Positions 5,715-11,504 of a stretch of DNA of 12,866 bases are shown here, piece after piece. Origin of the DNA: Desulfuromonadales bacterium (GTDB taxonomy: Bacteria; Desulfobacterota; Desulfuromonadia; Desulfuromonadales; BM103). The notes beneath the pieces were generated by a model. It saw nothing but the letters and a program-made list of their open reading frames with translations. It was not told the DNA's origin and did not search any database. Within the stretch, counting starts at the first letter, position 1. Every line of letters begins with the position of its first letter. The stretch spans positions 1 to 12,866 of the forward strand of contig DAOVNV010000044.1 in assembly GCA_030630015.1 (NCBI GenBank), given 5' to 3'. Both the position numbers and the translations under genes were made by a program.

Positions 5715-5735
5715 CGCTCTCTCAAGCGAGAGGCG
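5715..5735. other. Small intercistronic hairpin between hypB and hypC
   Basis: CGC plus CTCTC (5715-5723, one bulged T) pairs with GAGAG plus GCG (5728-5735) around loop AAGC. No T-tract follows. It may protect or separate mRNA segments; that is inference. Confidence 0.35.
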
Positions 5736-5747
5736 AGAAAAACATTC

Positions 5748-6473
5748 TCAAATAGCGGCGTCACGTTTGTTTTCGACACTGCGCTGCAGCCAGTCGTACC
5801 AGGCGGCCATTCCTTCTCCGGTCTGGCAGGAGAGTTCGAGGATTTCGATGCCCGGATTGACTTGGCGGGCGAAGCCTTTGCACTGTTCCAGATCGAACTG
5901 CAGATAGGGCAGCAGGTCGATCTTGTTGACCAGCATCAGGCTTGCAGCCTGGAACATCTGGGGGTACTTGAGGGGCTTGTCTTCGCCTTCGGTTACGGAA
6001 AGGACCACCACCTTGTGGTCTTCACCGAGGTCGAAAGGCGCGGGGCAGACCAGGTTGCCGACATTCTCGATCATAAGGATGTCGGTAGCAGGCAGGTCAA
6101 AAGTTTCGATGCCGTGGCCGATCATATGGGCGTCAAGGTGACAGCCGGCCCCGGTATTGATCTGGCGAACTGGCACGCCGGTGGCCGCAATCCGGTCAGC
6201 ATCGTTGCTGGTCTGTTGATCCCCTTCCAGAACGGCAAATTGCAGACGCTCCGTCAAATCCCTGAGAGTTCGTTCGAGAAGAGTGGTTTTGCCAGAACCT
6301 GGGGAACTAACCAGGTTGAGCACGAAAGCGCCGTTCTGCTGAAAGTGTTCCCGGTTCGCAGCCGCGTATCGATTGTTTTTGGCAAGGATATCCTCTTCGA
6401 GCTGAATGGTTCGCGTACTGTGGCTGTGATCATGGTCATGAGGGGTGATGCCGCAACCGCATTCAATGCACAT
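5748..6473 (-). CDS. hypB: HypB, nickel-inserting GTPase
   Basis: HypB is a SIMIBI-class GTPase that, with HypA, delivers nickel to the hydrogenase large subunit. In the 241-residue sequence one sees: an N-terminal MCIECGC (C2, C5, C7), the high-affinity nickel motif; a short histidine stretch, HDHDHSH (residues 12-18), much shorter than in nickel-storing HypB forms; the P-loop SPGSGKTT (57-64); NTGAGCHLDAHM with metal ligands C112 and H113 at the dimer interface; ENVGNLVCP with C144; and the guanine-specificity motif NKID (184-187). The start follows the hypA stop by a single base, so the two are translated together. Confidence 0.97.
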   Translation of the reverse strand: MCIECGCGITPHDHDHSHSTRTIQLEEDILAKNNRYAAANREHFQQNGAFVLNLVSSPGSGKTTLLERTLRDLTERLQFAVLEGDQQTSNDADRIAATGVPVRQINTGAGCHLDAHMIGHGIETFDLPATDILMIENVGNLVCPAPFDLGEDHKVVVLSVTEGEDKPLKYPQMFQAASLMLVNKIDLLPYLQFDLEQCKGFARQVNPGIEILELSCQTGEGMAAWYDWLQRSVENKRDAAI

Positions 6474-6474
6474 G

Positions 6475-6816
6475 TCAATCTACCTCCAGTTCGACCAGGC
6501 GCATTTCCTTGCCCTGGAATGTTTCGAGGGCAAAGCTGCCGCAGTGGGGACAGGTAAAGGTCGTAAAATCCATTCCGGTTTCTTCGCCGCACTCGAGGCA
6601 GCGCCCGCGGCCCGGGATGCGTCGGATTTCCAGGCGGGCTCCTTCGGCCAGGGTCCCGCGTGTACAGACGTCAAAGGCGAACTCGACCGCTTCCGGAATG
6701 GCTCCGGAAAGGCTGCCGATTTCCATGGTAATCGAAAGGATCGCCTGCGCCTTTTCCCGGCGGGCATGGTCCACGGCGATCTCAACGAGGCTTTGCGTAA
6801 GACTCAGTTCATGCAT
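6475..6816 (-). CDS. hypA: HypA, nickel-binding zinc metallochaperone
   Basis: HypA (113 residues) hands nickel from HypB to the hydrogenase large-subunit precursor. It starts MHELS, with the His2-Glu3 nickel site, and carries a zinc-binding C-x2-C pair twice: C73/C76 and C89/C92. Length is typical. It is the first gene of hypABCDE. The 15 bases before the ATG contain no convincing ribosome site, which is unusual among the well-equipped genes here. A long inverted repeat lies only 16 bases upstream, inside the predicted leader, so initiation may be controlled or weak. Confidence 0.96.
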   Translation of the reverse strand: MHELSLTQSLVEIAVDHARREKAQAILSITMEIGSLSGAIPEAVEFAFDVCTRGTLAEGARLEIRRIPGRGRCLECGEETGMDFTTFTCPHCGSFALETFQGKEMRLVELEVD

Positions 6817-6831
6817 GATTTACCAAGTGCA

Positions 6832-6877
6832 GTCCAGGTGACAGTCGGTTGTGTGAAAGTCCGACAGCCTCCTGGAC
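6832..6877. promoter_or_regulatory. 17-bp imperfect inverted repeat in the hypA leader
   Basis: Arms 6832-6848 and 6861-6877 match at 14 of 17 positions around a 12-base loop. The outer seven (GTCCAGG/CCTGGAC) and inner five (GTCGG/CCGAC) are perfect. It lies between the hypA start and the predicted promoter, so it would be the first structure in hypA mRNA. On the other side, it covers the -35 region of the divergent gene. It could be an operator or a leader hairpin. Confidence 0.6.
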
Positions 6878-6902
6878 TCATTCATCCTGGTTCAACTATA
6901 AT
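6873..6902 (+). promoter_or_regulatory. Divergent promoter of the Cys/His-rich protein gene
   Basis: A perfect TATAAT (6897-6902) is preceded after 18 bases by TGGACT (6873-6878), a weak -35 lying in the right arm of the inverted repeat. It shares four bases with the hypA -10 box on the other strand, so the two promoters exclude each other. Confidence 0.45.
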
Positions 6903-6923
6903 TGCAGAGACTTGTAAATTCAA
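6895..6923 (-). promoter_or_regulatory. Promoter of hypABCDE
   Basis: On the minus strand, TTGAAT (6923-6918), 17 bases, TATAGT (6900-6895). Transcription would start near 6888, giving a leader of about 72 bases that contains the inverted repeat. Confidence 0.55.
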
Positions 6924-6937
6924 CCTGGGAGTTTTCG

Positions 6938-7132
6938 ATGACAGCTATGGGTAAACACTGTACAGACAGCGCACAGCATTCTTTGCACCTTTGCCAGTTC
7001 AAGAAAAAGGGTCTGCTTGATGAAATTTTAAAACGCAGCAGCAATCCGGCTTATGTCTGCCACAATTGCAATGCGCTTGCCGACAATGCGCAGGATCTGT
7101 GTAACCCGGGAGCGCTGCCCGGCAAAGGATGA
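6938..7132 (+). CDS. Small Cys/His-rich probable metal-binding protein
   Basis: A 64-residue soluble protein. The ATG at 6938 has GGGAG 6 bases upstream and is preferred to an in-frame upstream start at 6902, which lies in the promoter. Likely metal ligands are HSLHLCQ (H14, H17, C19), YVCHNC (C41, C44) and DLC (C55), with a further H7-C8 at the N-terminus. Four cysteines spaced as C-x21-C-x2-C-x10-C suggest one zinc or iron site in a compact fold. The pattern H-L-C-Q...F/Y-x-C-x-x-C...L-C-x-P reminds me of short uncharacterised proteins of anaerobes, but I cannot name a family. Its divergent pairing with hypA and shared control region hint at a role in metal supply or its sensing; that is inference. 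Confidence 0.7.
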   Translation: MTAMGKHCTDSAQHSLHLCQFKKKGLLDEILKRSSNPAYVCHNCNALADNAQDLCNPGALPGKG

Positions 7133-7257
7133 TGGCGTCGCAAAAAGTCCGTCCTACTGCGTTGCCGCGTTTTTTCAGGACTTCGACATACCCTAGGTAT
7201 GCCTTCCCCCCTGAAAAACCACTACGCCTTGTAGGGCAAATTTTTTGCTTAGCCATC
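7131..7257. repeat. 127-bp near-symmetric intergenic repeat element
   Basis: The stretch begins GATGGC and ends GCCATC. Its centre is CATACC-CTA-GGTATG (7187-7201), exactly midway at 7194. Intermediate blocks also match across the dyad: GCAAAAA with TTTTTTGC, CCTAC with GTAGG, and TTTTTTCAGG with CCTGAAAAA. This is a long imperfect palindrome of the kind found in many intergenic copies in Geobacter-like genomes (recollection, not checked). Its first two bases overlap the stop codon of the gene before it, and its folded transcript may serve as terminator. Confidence 0.7.
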
Positions 7258-7313
7258 TCAAAAGTGTGGTGAATTGTGTTTGCCCGGGCCGTAAAACTCG
7301 CATAAATGTAGTA

Positions 7314-7352
7314 TATAATTTCTGTTGACTAGGTAGAACCTGCAGATATATG
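7314..7352 (+). promoter_or_regulatory. Promoter region of the symporter operon
   Basis: Two candidates: TTGACT (7325-7330), 16 bases, TATATG (7347-7352); and an isolated perfect TATAAT at 7314-7319 without a good -35 box. Both lie within 80 bases of the first start codon at 7391. Confidence 0.4.
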
Positions 7353-7390
7353 TTTTCTGAATAGCAAAAGGCTGCTCAAGGAGTTTTCTC

Positions 7391-7651
7391 ATGGATGAGA
7401 ATCAGAAAATGGATGCCTACTGGAGAAAAAACCTCGCCTACATAGCGGTTCTGCTTTCCATCTGGTTTGCAGTCTCCTGCGTATTCGGCTTGCTCGCAGC
7501 GGATACTCTGGACCACTTTCGTCTAGGTGGCTTCAAATTGGGGTTCTGGTTCGCGAACCAGGGCTCGGAAATCATTTTTGTTCTCCTGATTGTTGTCTAC
7601 GTGCAGTTGATGAACAGGCTGGATCGCAAATATGATGTCCACGAAGATTAA
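7391..7651 (+). CDS. Sodium/solute symporter small subunit (DUF4212)
   Basis: An 86-residue membrane protein with two helices, about residues 14-36 and 57-75, and polar ends. Family hallmarks are visible: a YWRKN start region (11-15), WFAVS at the first helix, GGFKLGFWFANQGSE between the helices, and the terminal MNRLDRKYDVHE. Members are always paired with an SSS-family large subunit, which follows here after 55 bases. The small subunit is thought to stabilise or modulate the transporter (family knowledge; its mechanism is not established). AAGGAG lies 7 bases before the ATG. Confidence 0.9.
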   Translation: MDENQKMDAYWRKNLAYIAVLLSIWFAVSCVFGLLAADTLDHFRLGGFKLGFWFANQGSEIIFVLLIVVYVQLMNRLDRKYDVHED

Positions 7652-7706
7652 CCTGGGGATCTTTCGACAAATTTGACACTCTCTCCTGGCGGAGTCAGAA
7701 AAAATT

Positions 7707-9497
7707 ATGGGTATTCTGGGCTGGACCTGGTTGTTTGTCGGTCTCACCTTTTCACTGTATATAGGAATTGCGGTCTGGGCAAAAGCGGCGACGACCGGTG
7801 ATTTCTACGTTGCCGAAAAAGCTATTCACCCCATAGCCAACGGTATGGCGACCGCCGCCGACTGGATGTCGGCGGCGTCGTTCATCTCAATGGCCGGCCT
7901 CATCTCTTTTATGGGCCGGGACGGTTCGATGTACCTGATGGGCTGGACGGGTGGCTATGTCCTGTTGGCGATGCTGCTTGCTCCCTATCTGCGCAAATAT
8001 GGAAAGTTTACGGTACCGGAGTTTATCGGTGACCGCTACTATTCCTCAGGTGCTCGCGTCATCGCCTTGTTCTGTGCCATTTTCGTATCCTTTACCTATG
8101 TTGCCGGTCAGATGCGCGGCGTTGGTGTTGTCTTCTCACGTTTTCTTGAAGTGCCGGTCAATACCGGTGTCATCATCGGCATGGCCCTGGTGTTTTTCTA
8201 TACAACCATGGGCGGCATGAAAGGGATTACCTATACCCAGGTTGCCCAGTATTGTGTGCTGATCAGCGCATACTTAATCCCCGTTATTTTCATATCGATC
8301 ATGCTGACTGGCAATCCGGTCCCACAACTCGCCTACGGCGGAACGATCAGTGCCGGAGGCGCCGAAATCCTTGGCAAGGCAAGTTACCAGGGGCAATACC
8401 TGCTCGATGTTCTAGACGGCATTCAGAAAGATTTCGGCTTTGGTGAGTACACTGCCGGCAAGCGTGCTGTCGTCGACGTATTTTTCATCACTATTGCCCT
8501 GATGGTCGGTACGGCCGGATTGCCGCACGTCATCGTCCGGTTTTTTACTGTGCGCAAGATTCGTGATGCGCGTTCCTCGGCCGGATGGGCGCTGTTCTTT
8601 ATAGCCCTGCTCTACACGACCGCTCCGGCTGTGGCAGCTTTTGCCCGTACCAACTTCATCCTGACGGTGAATGACAAGTCCTACGCAAATGAGGCCCCAG
8701 CCTGGTTCAAAAACTGGGAGTCCACTGGCCTGATCGCCTGGATGGACAAAAATGAGGACGGCATCATGCAGTATCGCCCCGGCCAGGCGTTTGCCGGCAA
8801 GCCCAGATATGCCGAGGGAAGCGGTGATTCCGGCGAAAGATTGCTGAGCAACCGGCCGACTGCGTCGGATAATGAGATCTACATCGACCGGGACATCATG
8901 GTGCTCGCCAATCCTGAAATTGCCAAGTTGCCCAACTGGGTCGTTGCTCTGGTGGCCGCTGGAGGTCTGGCGGCGGCACTCTCTACAGCAGCTGGCTTGC
9001 TCCTGGTAATCTCGGCATCGGTGTCCCATGATTTGTTGAAAGGTGTTCTCATGCCGCATATGTCGGAGCGGTCCGAACTGCTCTGGGCCCGTAGCTCTGC
9101 AGCTGTAGCGGTTTTGATTGCCGGACTGTTCGGCATCTTCCCCCCCGGGTTCGTCGCCCAGGTTGTCGCTTTCGCTTTCGGCCTGGCCGCTGCGTCTTTC
9201 TTCCCGGCAATCATCATGGGCGTGTTCAGCCGAAAGACCACCAAGGAAGGGGCCATGTGCGGCATGCTCGCCGGCATCACTTTCACGGCCGGCTACATCA
9301 TCTACTTCAAGTTTATCAACCCGGCAGCCAACGTACCGGAAAACTGGTGGTTCTCGATTTCGCCTGAGGGCATAGGCACGCTCGGCATGATTTTGAACTT
9401 CGTCATCATGTGGGCGGTTTCCAGGGTCACCAAGGAGCCTCCCCAGGAGATCCAGGACATGGTGGCCAGCCTGCGCTATCCGGCATCGCGAGATTAG
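7707..9497 (+). CDS. Sodium/solute symporter large subunit (VC_2705-type, SSS family)
   Basis: A 596-residue inner-membrane carrier of the sodium:solute symporter family, related to the acetate permease ActP. About 12-13 hydrophobic helices are visible. Family blocks include DWMSAASFISMAGLISFMGRDG near residue 52, GWTGGYVLLAMLLAPYLRKYGKFTVPEF from 79, MGGMKGITYTQVAQY near 168, and GGLAAALSTAAGLLLVISAS near 419. A hydrophilic loop (about 318-405) separates two helices and contains DKNEDGIMQYRP (347-358), which resembles the first half of an EF-hand calcium loop. The likely substrate is acetate or another short carboxylate, carried with Na+. The ribosome site GGAG is 12 bases from the ATG, rather far. 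A terminator follows the stop. Confidence 0.93.
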   Translation: MGILGWTWLFVGLTFSLYIGIAVWAKAATTGDFYVAEKAIHPIANGMATAADWMSAASFISMAGLISFMGRDGSMYLMGWTGGYVLLAMLLAPYLRKYGKFTVPEFIGDRYYSSGARVIALFCAIFVSFTYVAGQMRGVGVVFSRFLEVPVNTGVIIGMALVFFYTTMGGMKGITYTQVAQYCVLISAYLIPVIFISIMLTGNPVPQLAYGGTISAGGAEILGKASYQGQYLLDVLDGIQKDFGFGEYTAGKRAVVDVFFITIALMVGTAGLPHVIVRFFTVRKIRDARSSAGWALFFIALLYTTAPAVAAFARTNFILTVNDKSYANEAPAWFKNWESTGLIAWMDKNEDGIMQYRPGQAFAGKPRYAEGSGDSGERLLSNRPTASDNEIYIDRDIMVLANPEIAKLPNWVVALVAAGGLAAALSTAAGLLLVISASVSHDLLKGVLMPHMSERSELLWARSSAAVAVLIAGLFGIFPPGFVAQVVAFAFGLAAASFFPAIIMGVFSRKTTKEGAMCGMLAGITFTAGYIIYFKFINPAANVPENWWFSISPEGIGTLGMILNFVIMWAVSRVTKEPPQEIQDMVASLRYPASRD

Positions 9498-9519
9498 GAG
9501 CCTATCGGTGATCATCTTG

Positions 9520-9548
9520 CGGCTGCCTGAAACGGGCAGCCGTTTTTT
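9520..9548 (+). terminator. Strong rho-independent terminator of the symporter operon
   Basis: CGGCTGCC (9520-9527) pairs with GGCAGCCG (9535-9542) around a 7-base loop, followed by six T. It ends only 14 bases before the next start codon. Confidence 0.9.
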
Positions 9549-9562
9549 ATCTTGAGGTTGAA

Positions 9563-9964
9563 ATGTTTGCAAGTCGTATGGTCAGGCATCTGGTCGGGGT
9601 TTTGTTCTGTGGCGCGGCGGGCCTCAGCCTTACCAGTATGGTTCTGCCATCGGTGATTGCCGCTACCGGGCTGAGCGATGCTTTATGGGCCCGGTTTTCC
9701 CTGAGTGGTTATGCTGCACATGCTGTCGTGCTGTGGGCCATTGGTGGATGGGGAGTTGCCAGGGCCGGCACCATGCAGGCCGGCGGTCTGATCATGGGAT
9801 CGCTGGGGCTGATTTGCGGCCTGGTCCTCAGTTGCATTGCGATAGGCTCCGATTTCAAATCACTGACAGTGCTGGGCATCAGTTCTTGCGGCTATGGGTT
9901 GACCGTCGGACTCCTCGTAGGAAAGCTCCTGGAAATGCCGGAGGACGGAGGGAGGGGAATGTGA
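9563..9964 (+). CDS. Four-helix membrane protein of unknown function
   Basis: A 133-residue protein with four hydrophobic segments at about 7-30, 45-64, 72-92 and 100-122, rich in Gly, Ala, Ser and Leu, and a short acidic/basic tail (EMPEDGGRGM). I do not recognise the family. TIGR03745-like small membrane proteins or symporter accessory proteins are possibilities only by size. GAGG lies 6 bases before the ATG. It sits directly behind the symporter terminator, with no room for a promoter of its own in between, so it depends on read-through or a promoter inside the symporter gene. Its stop is 3 bases before the 2H phosphoesterase start, so the two are probably co-translated. Confidence 0.8.
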   Translation: MFASRMVRHLVGVLFCGAAGLSLTSMVLPSVIAATGLSDALWARFSLSGYAAHAVVLWAIGGWGVARAGTMQAGGLIMGSLGLICGLVLSCIAIGSDFKSLTVLGISSCGYGLTVGLLVGKLLEMPEDGGRGM

Positions 9965-9967
9965 TTT

Positions 9968-10528
9968 ATGGGTTCAAGTGAAACAAGCAGCCTTCCCAGG
10001 ATAACCTTCTGGCTGGTTCCTGCCGTCGGGCATCGGCACCATCTGCAGTCGCTGATTGACCGGTTGACCAGTCGCTTCAATACTTCCCCTTTTCTGCCGC
10101 ACATGACAATCTGGAGCTGCGAGCGACCGCAAAATGCAGACCTCGCCGCGCTGCTGGAAAAACTGTCCGGACACGCTGCGTCGGTTTCGTTGAAAACCAC
10201 CGGGCTTGCCGGATCAGACCTGTTGACCAAGTCATTTTATCTTCGACTCGAGCCTTCCGAAGCGCTGCTCGGGATTGTCGAGAGGGTACGGATGCTGACT
10301 TCAACATGGCCCAGCGCTTATCTTTTCGATCCGCATCTCAGTTTGCTCTATCATGCCCTTTCGAAATCCGCCCGCCAGCGATTGATAGATGAAATCTCTC
10401 CAGACCTGGCCGTGGTTGATTTCGATGAACTCAGGGTAGTGGCTATCCCAGACAAGATTGTGACGCCTGCCGATTTGTGTGGCTGGCAAACCCTGGCGAC
10501 CCGTCCTTTCTCACGGATTCAGGTCTAA
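9968..10528 (+). CDS. 2H phosphoesterase, cyclic phosphodiesterase (CPDase) type
   Basis: A 186-residue protein with the two H-x-T/S motifs of the 2H phosphoesterase superfamily: PHMT (H45, T47) and PHLS (H123, S125), 78 residues apart. The surrounding PHLSLLY is the form I know from the plant and yeast cyclic phosphodiesterases. Those open ADP-ribose 1'',2''-cyclic phosphate to ADP-ribose 1''-phosphate after tRNA splicing. Length (about 180) fits CPDase as well as LigT/ThpR. The annotated start is the ATG at 9968; the conserved region begins near residue 12. The ribosome site is a purine-rich run (GGAGGGAGGGG) about 10 bases upstream. The macrodomain gene follows after 29 bases and would use the product of this enzyme. 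RNA 2',3'-cyclic phosphodiesterase activity is the main alternative. Confidence 0.8.
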   Translation: MGSSETSSLPRITFWLVPAVGHRHHLQSLIDRLTSRFNTSPFLPHMTIWSCERPQNADLAALLEKLSGHAASVSLKTTGLAGSDLLTKSFYLRLEPSEALLGIVERVRMLTSTWPSAYLFDPHLSLLYHALSKSARQRLIDEISPDLAVVDFDELRVVAIPDKIVTPADLCGWQTLATRPFSRIQV

Positions 10529-10557
10529 AGAAGCCCCCCCTCAGAAGGAGTCTCATC

Positions 10558-11067
10558 ATGAATATTGAAGTCGTGTGCGCAGATATTACGTATCTCGAGG
10601 TTGACGCCATTGTCAATGCGGCCAACACCTCCTTGCTGGGAGGAGGAGGCGTCGACGGGGCCATTCATCGGGCGGCGGGACCTCGATTGCTCGCTGAGTG
10701 CCGAACCCTGGGGGGGTGCCCCACCGGAGAAGCCAGAATTACCGGGGGATACGACCTGCCGGCCAGGTTCGTGATCCATACGGTCGGTCCAGTCTGGCGC
10801 GGTGGTCATAAAAATGAAGAAGCCCTTCTGGCCAGTTGTTATCGGAACAGCTTGGAACTTGCGGCGGCCAGCGGAGTTTCATCGATTGCCTTCCCTTTCA
10901 TTAGTACGGGTGTCTACCGTTTTCCCATTGCAAGGGCGAGCCGGATCGCATTACGTGAAGTTGCCGCCTTTCTCGCGACACACCCGGAGATGCATGTCAC
11001 CATTGCCTGCTTTTCTGACCAGGACCGGGCAACCTACTCTCAGGCGTTACACGTTTTGACGAACTGA
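10558..11067 (+). CDS. Macrodomain protein (MacroD/YmdB type), ADP-ribose phosphate or O-acetyl-ADP-ribose hydrolase
   Basis: A single macrodomain of 169 residues. Seen in order: the adenine-binding DI (D9-I10), VNAANTSLLGGGGVDGAIH (residues 19-37) with N23 and D33 of the active site, the GCPTGEARITGGYDLP block (53-68), VIHTVGP (72-78), and the phosphate-gripping loop PFISTGVYRFP. All are canonical for the MacroD/YmdB class. These remove the acetyl group from O-acetyl-ADP-ribose, remove ADP-ribose from acidic residues, and many also dephosphorylate ADP-ribose 1''-phosphate. GGAG lies 8 bases before the ATG, which fixes the start. Placement directly behind a CPDase-type gene favours the phosphatase role here; that is inference. 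Confidence 0.93.
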   Translation: MNIEVVCADITYLEVDAIVNAANTSLLGGGGVDGAIHRAAGPRLLAECRTLGGCPTGEARITGGYDLPARFVIHTVGPVWRGGHKNEEALLASCYRNSLELAAASGVSSIAFPFISTGVYRFPIARASRIALREVAAFLATHPEMHVTIACFSDQDRATYSQALHVLTN

Positions 11068-11086
11068 ACTCCCGGGGATTGAATGT

Positions 11087-11108
11087 CCCACAACTTGTTG
11101 TGGGTTGA
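11087..11108 (+). terminator. Hairpin after the macrodomain gene, weak terminator
   Basis: CCCACAA (11087-11093) pairs perfectly with TTGTGGG (11098-11104) around CTTG. The following TTGATT is only partly T-rich, so termination may be incomplete. Confidence 0.5.
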
Positions 11109-11504
11109 TTGATGCGGGGAAAGAATAACGTAAAGAGGCTTTATCCCTGTCCGCCTTTTCACGGTTGACATTCTGAGGGTTTCTTGATGCTCTTCACGAG
11201 CCCGCCTTTTTTATGTCAGCCCGGGAGCATTTTTCTTCACAATCTCCCCGCTACCCGGTGGGTTTCCACCCAAGCTCTGTTCAAAATAGTCACGTAAAAA
11301 CAGGTTGTTCTGAGTTTTCACTGGATAGATGCATGGGTTGCTCCCCTTGTGTCCCGACTTGTGTGCCGGGGTATTTGTGGCCAATCTTCAGGTAAATGGA
11401 ACTGAATTTGCATTTGACTTTGTTCCTCTGGTTCTGGGGAGAGCCGGGGTTCTCAGTTTTTCCGGTGCAGTGCCGGCAACTGTCATTTGTGGGGGAAAAA
11501 TCGG
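11105..11504. other. Non-coding region with several small hairpins before the CBS gene
   Basis: No convincing gene is seen in 400 bases. Overlapping short frames lack ribosome sites. Visible structure: GTCCGCCTTTT and GCCCGCCTTTT about 54 bases apart (11150-11160 and 11204-11214), a TTGACA at 11165-11170 without a good -10 box, a GGTGG-GTTT-CCACC hairpin at about 11260-11273, CCCG/CGGG around 11356-11373, GAGAG/TTCTC near 11435 followed by AGTTTTT, and CCGGT/GCCGG at 11462-11476. It may be the untranslated leader of the CBS gene or hold a small RNA; neither can be shown here. Confidence 0.35.

Noticed and set aside
5862..6557. Plus-strand frame of 231 codons opposite hypB and hypA
   Set aside because: It is antisense to two unmistakable hyp genes and has no ribosome site or recognisable motifs.
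6817..6845. Sigma54 promoter before hypA (TGGACTGCACTTGG)
   Set aside because: The second invariant dinucleotide GC does not fall at the required distance from GG; the sigma70-type boxes farther upstream fit better.
8412..9572. Long minus-strand open frame (386 codons) opposite the symporter gene
   Set aside because: It lies wholly antisense to a well-supported transporter gene; its translation is rich in R, H, G and D without domains, as expected for a shadow in GC-rich DNA.
9968..11067. Toxin-antitoxin pair of DarT/DarG type
   Set aside because: The macrodomain could recall DarG, but the partner has 2H phosphoesterase motifs and none of the NAD-binding features of DarT, and the macrodomain lacks the C-terminal part of DarG.
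11110..11210. c-di-GMP (GEMM) or similar riboswitch
   Set aside because: ACGTAAAGAGGC only faintly recalls the ACGCAAAGCC block; the paired stems and the GGCAAACC segment are missing.
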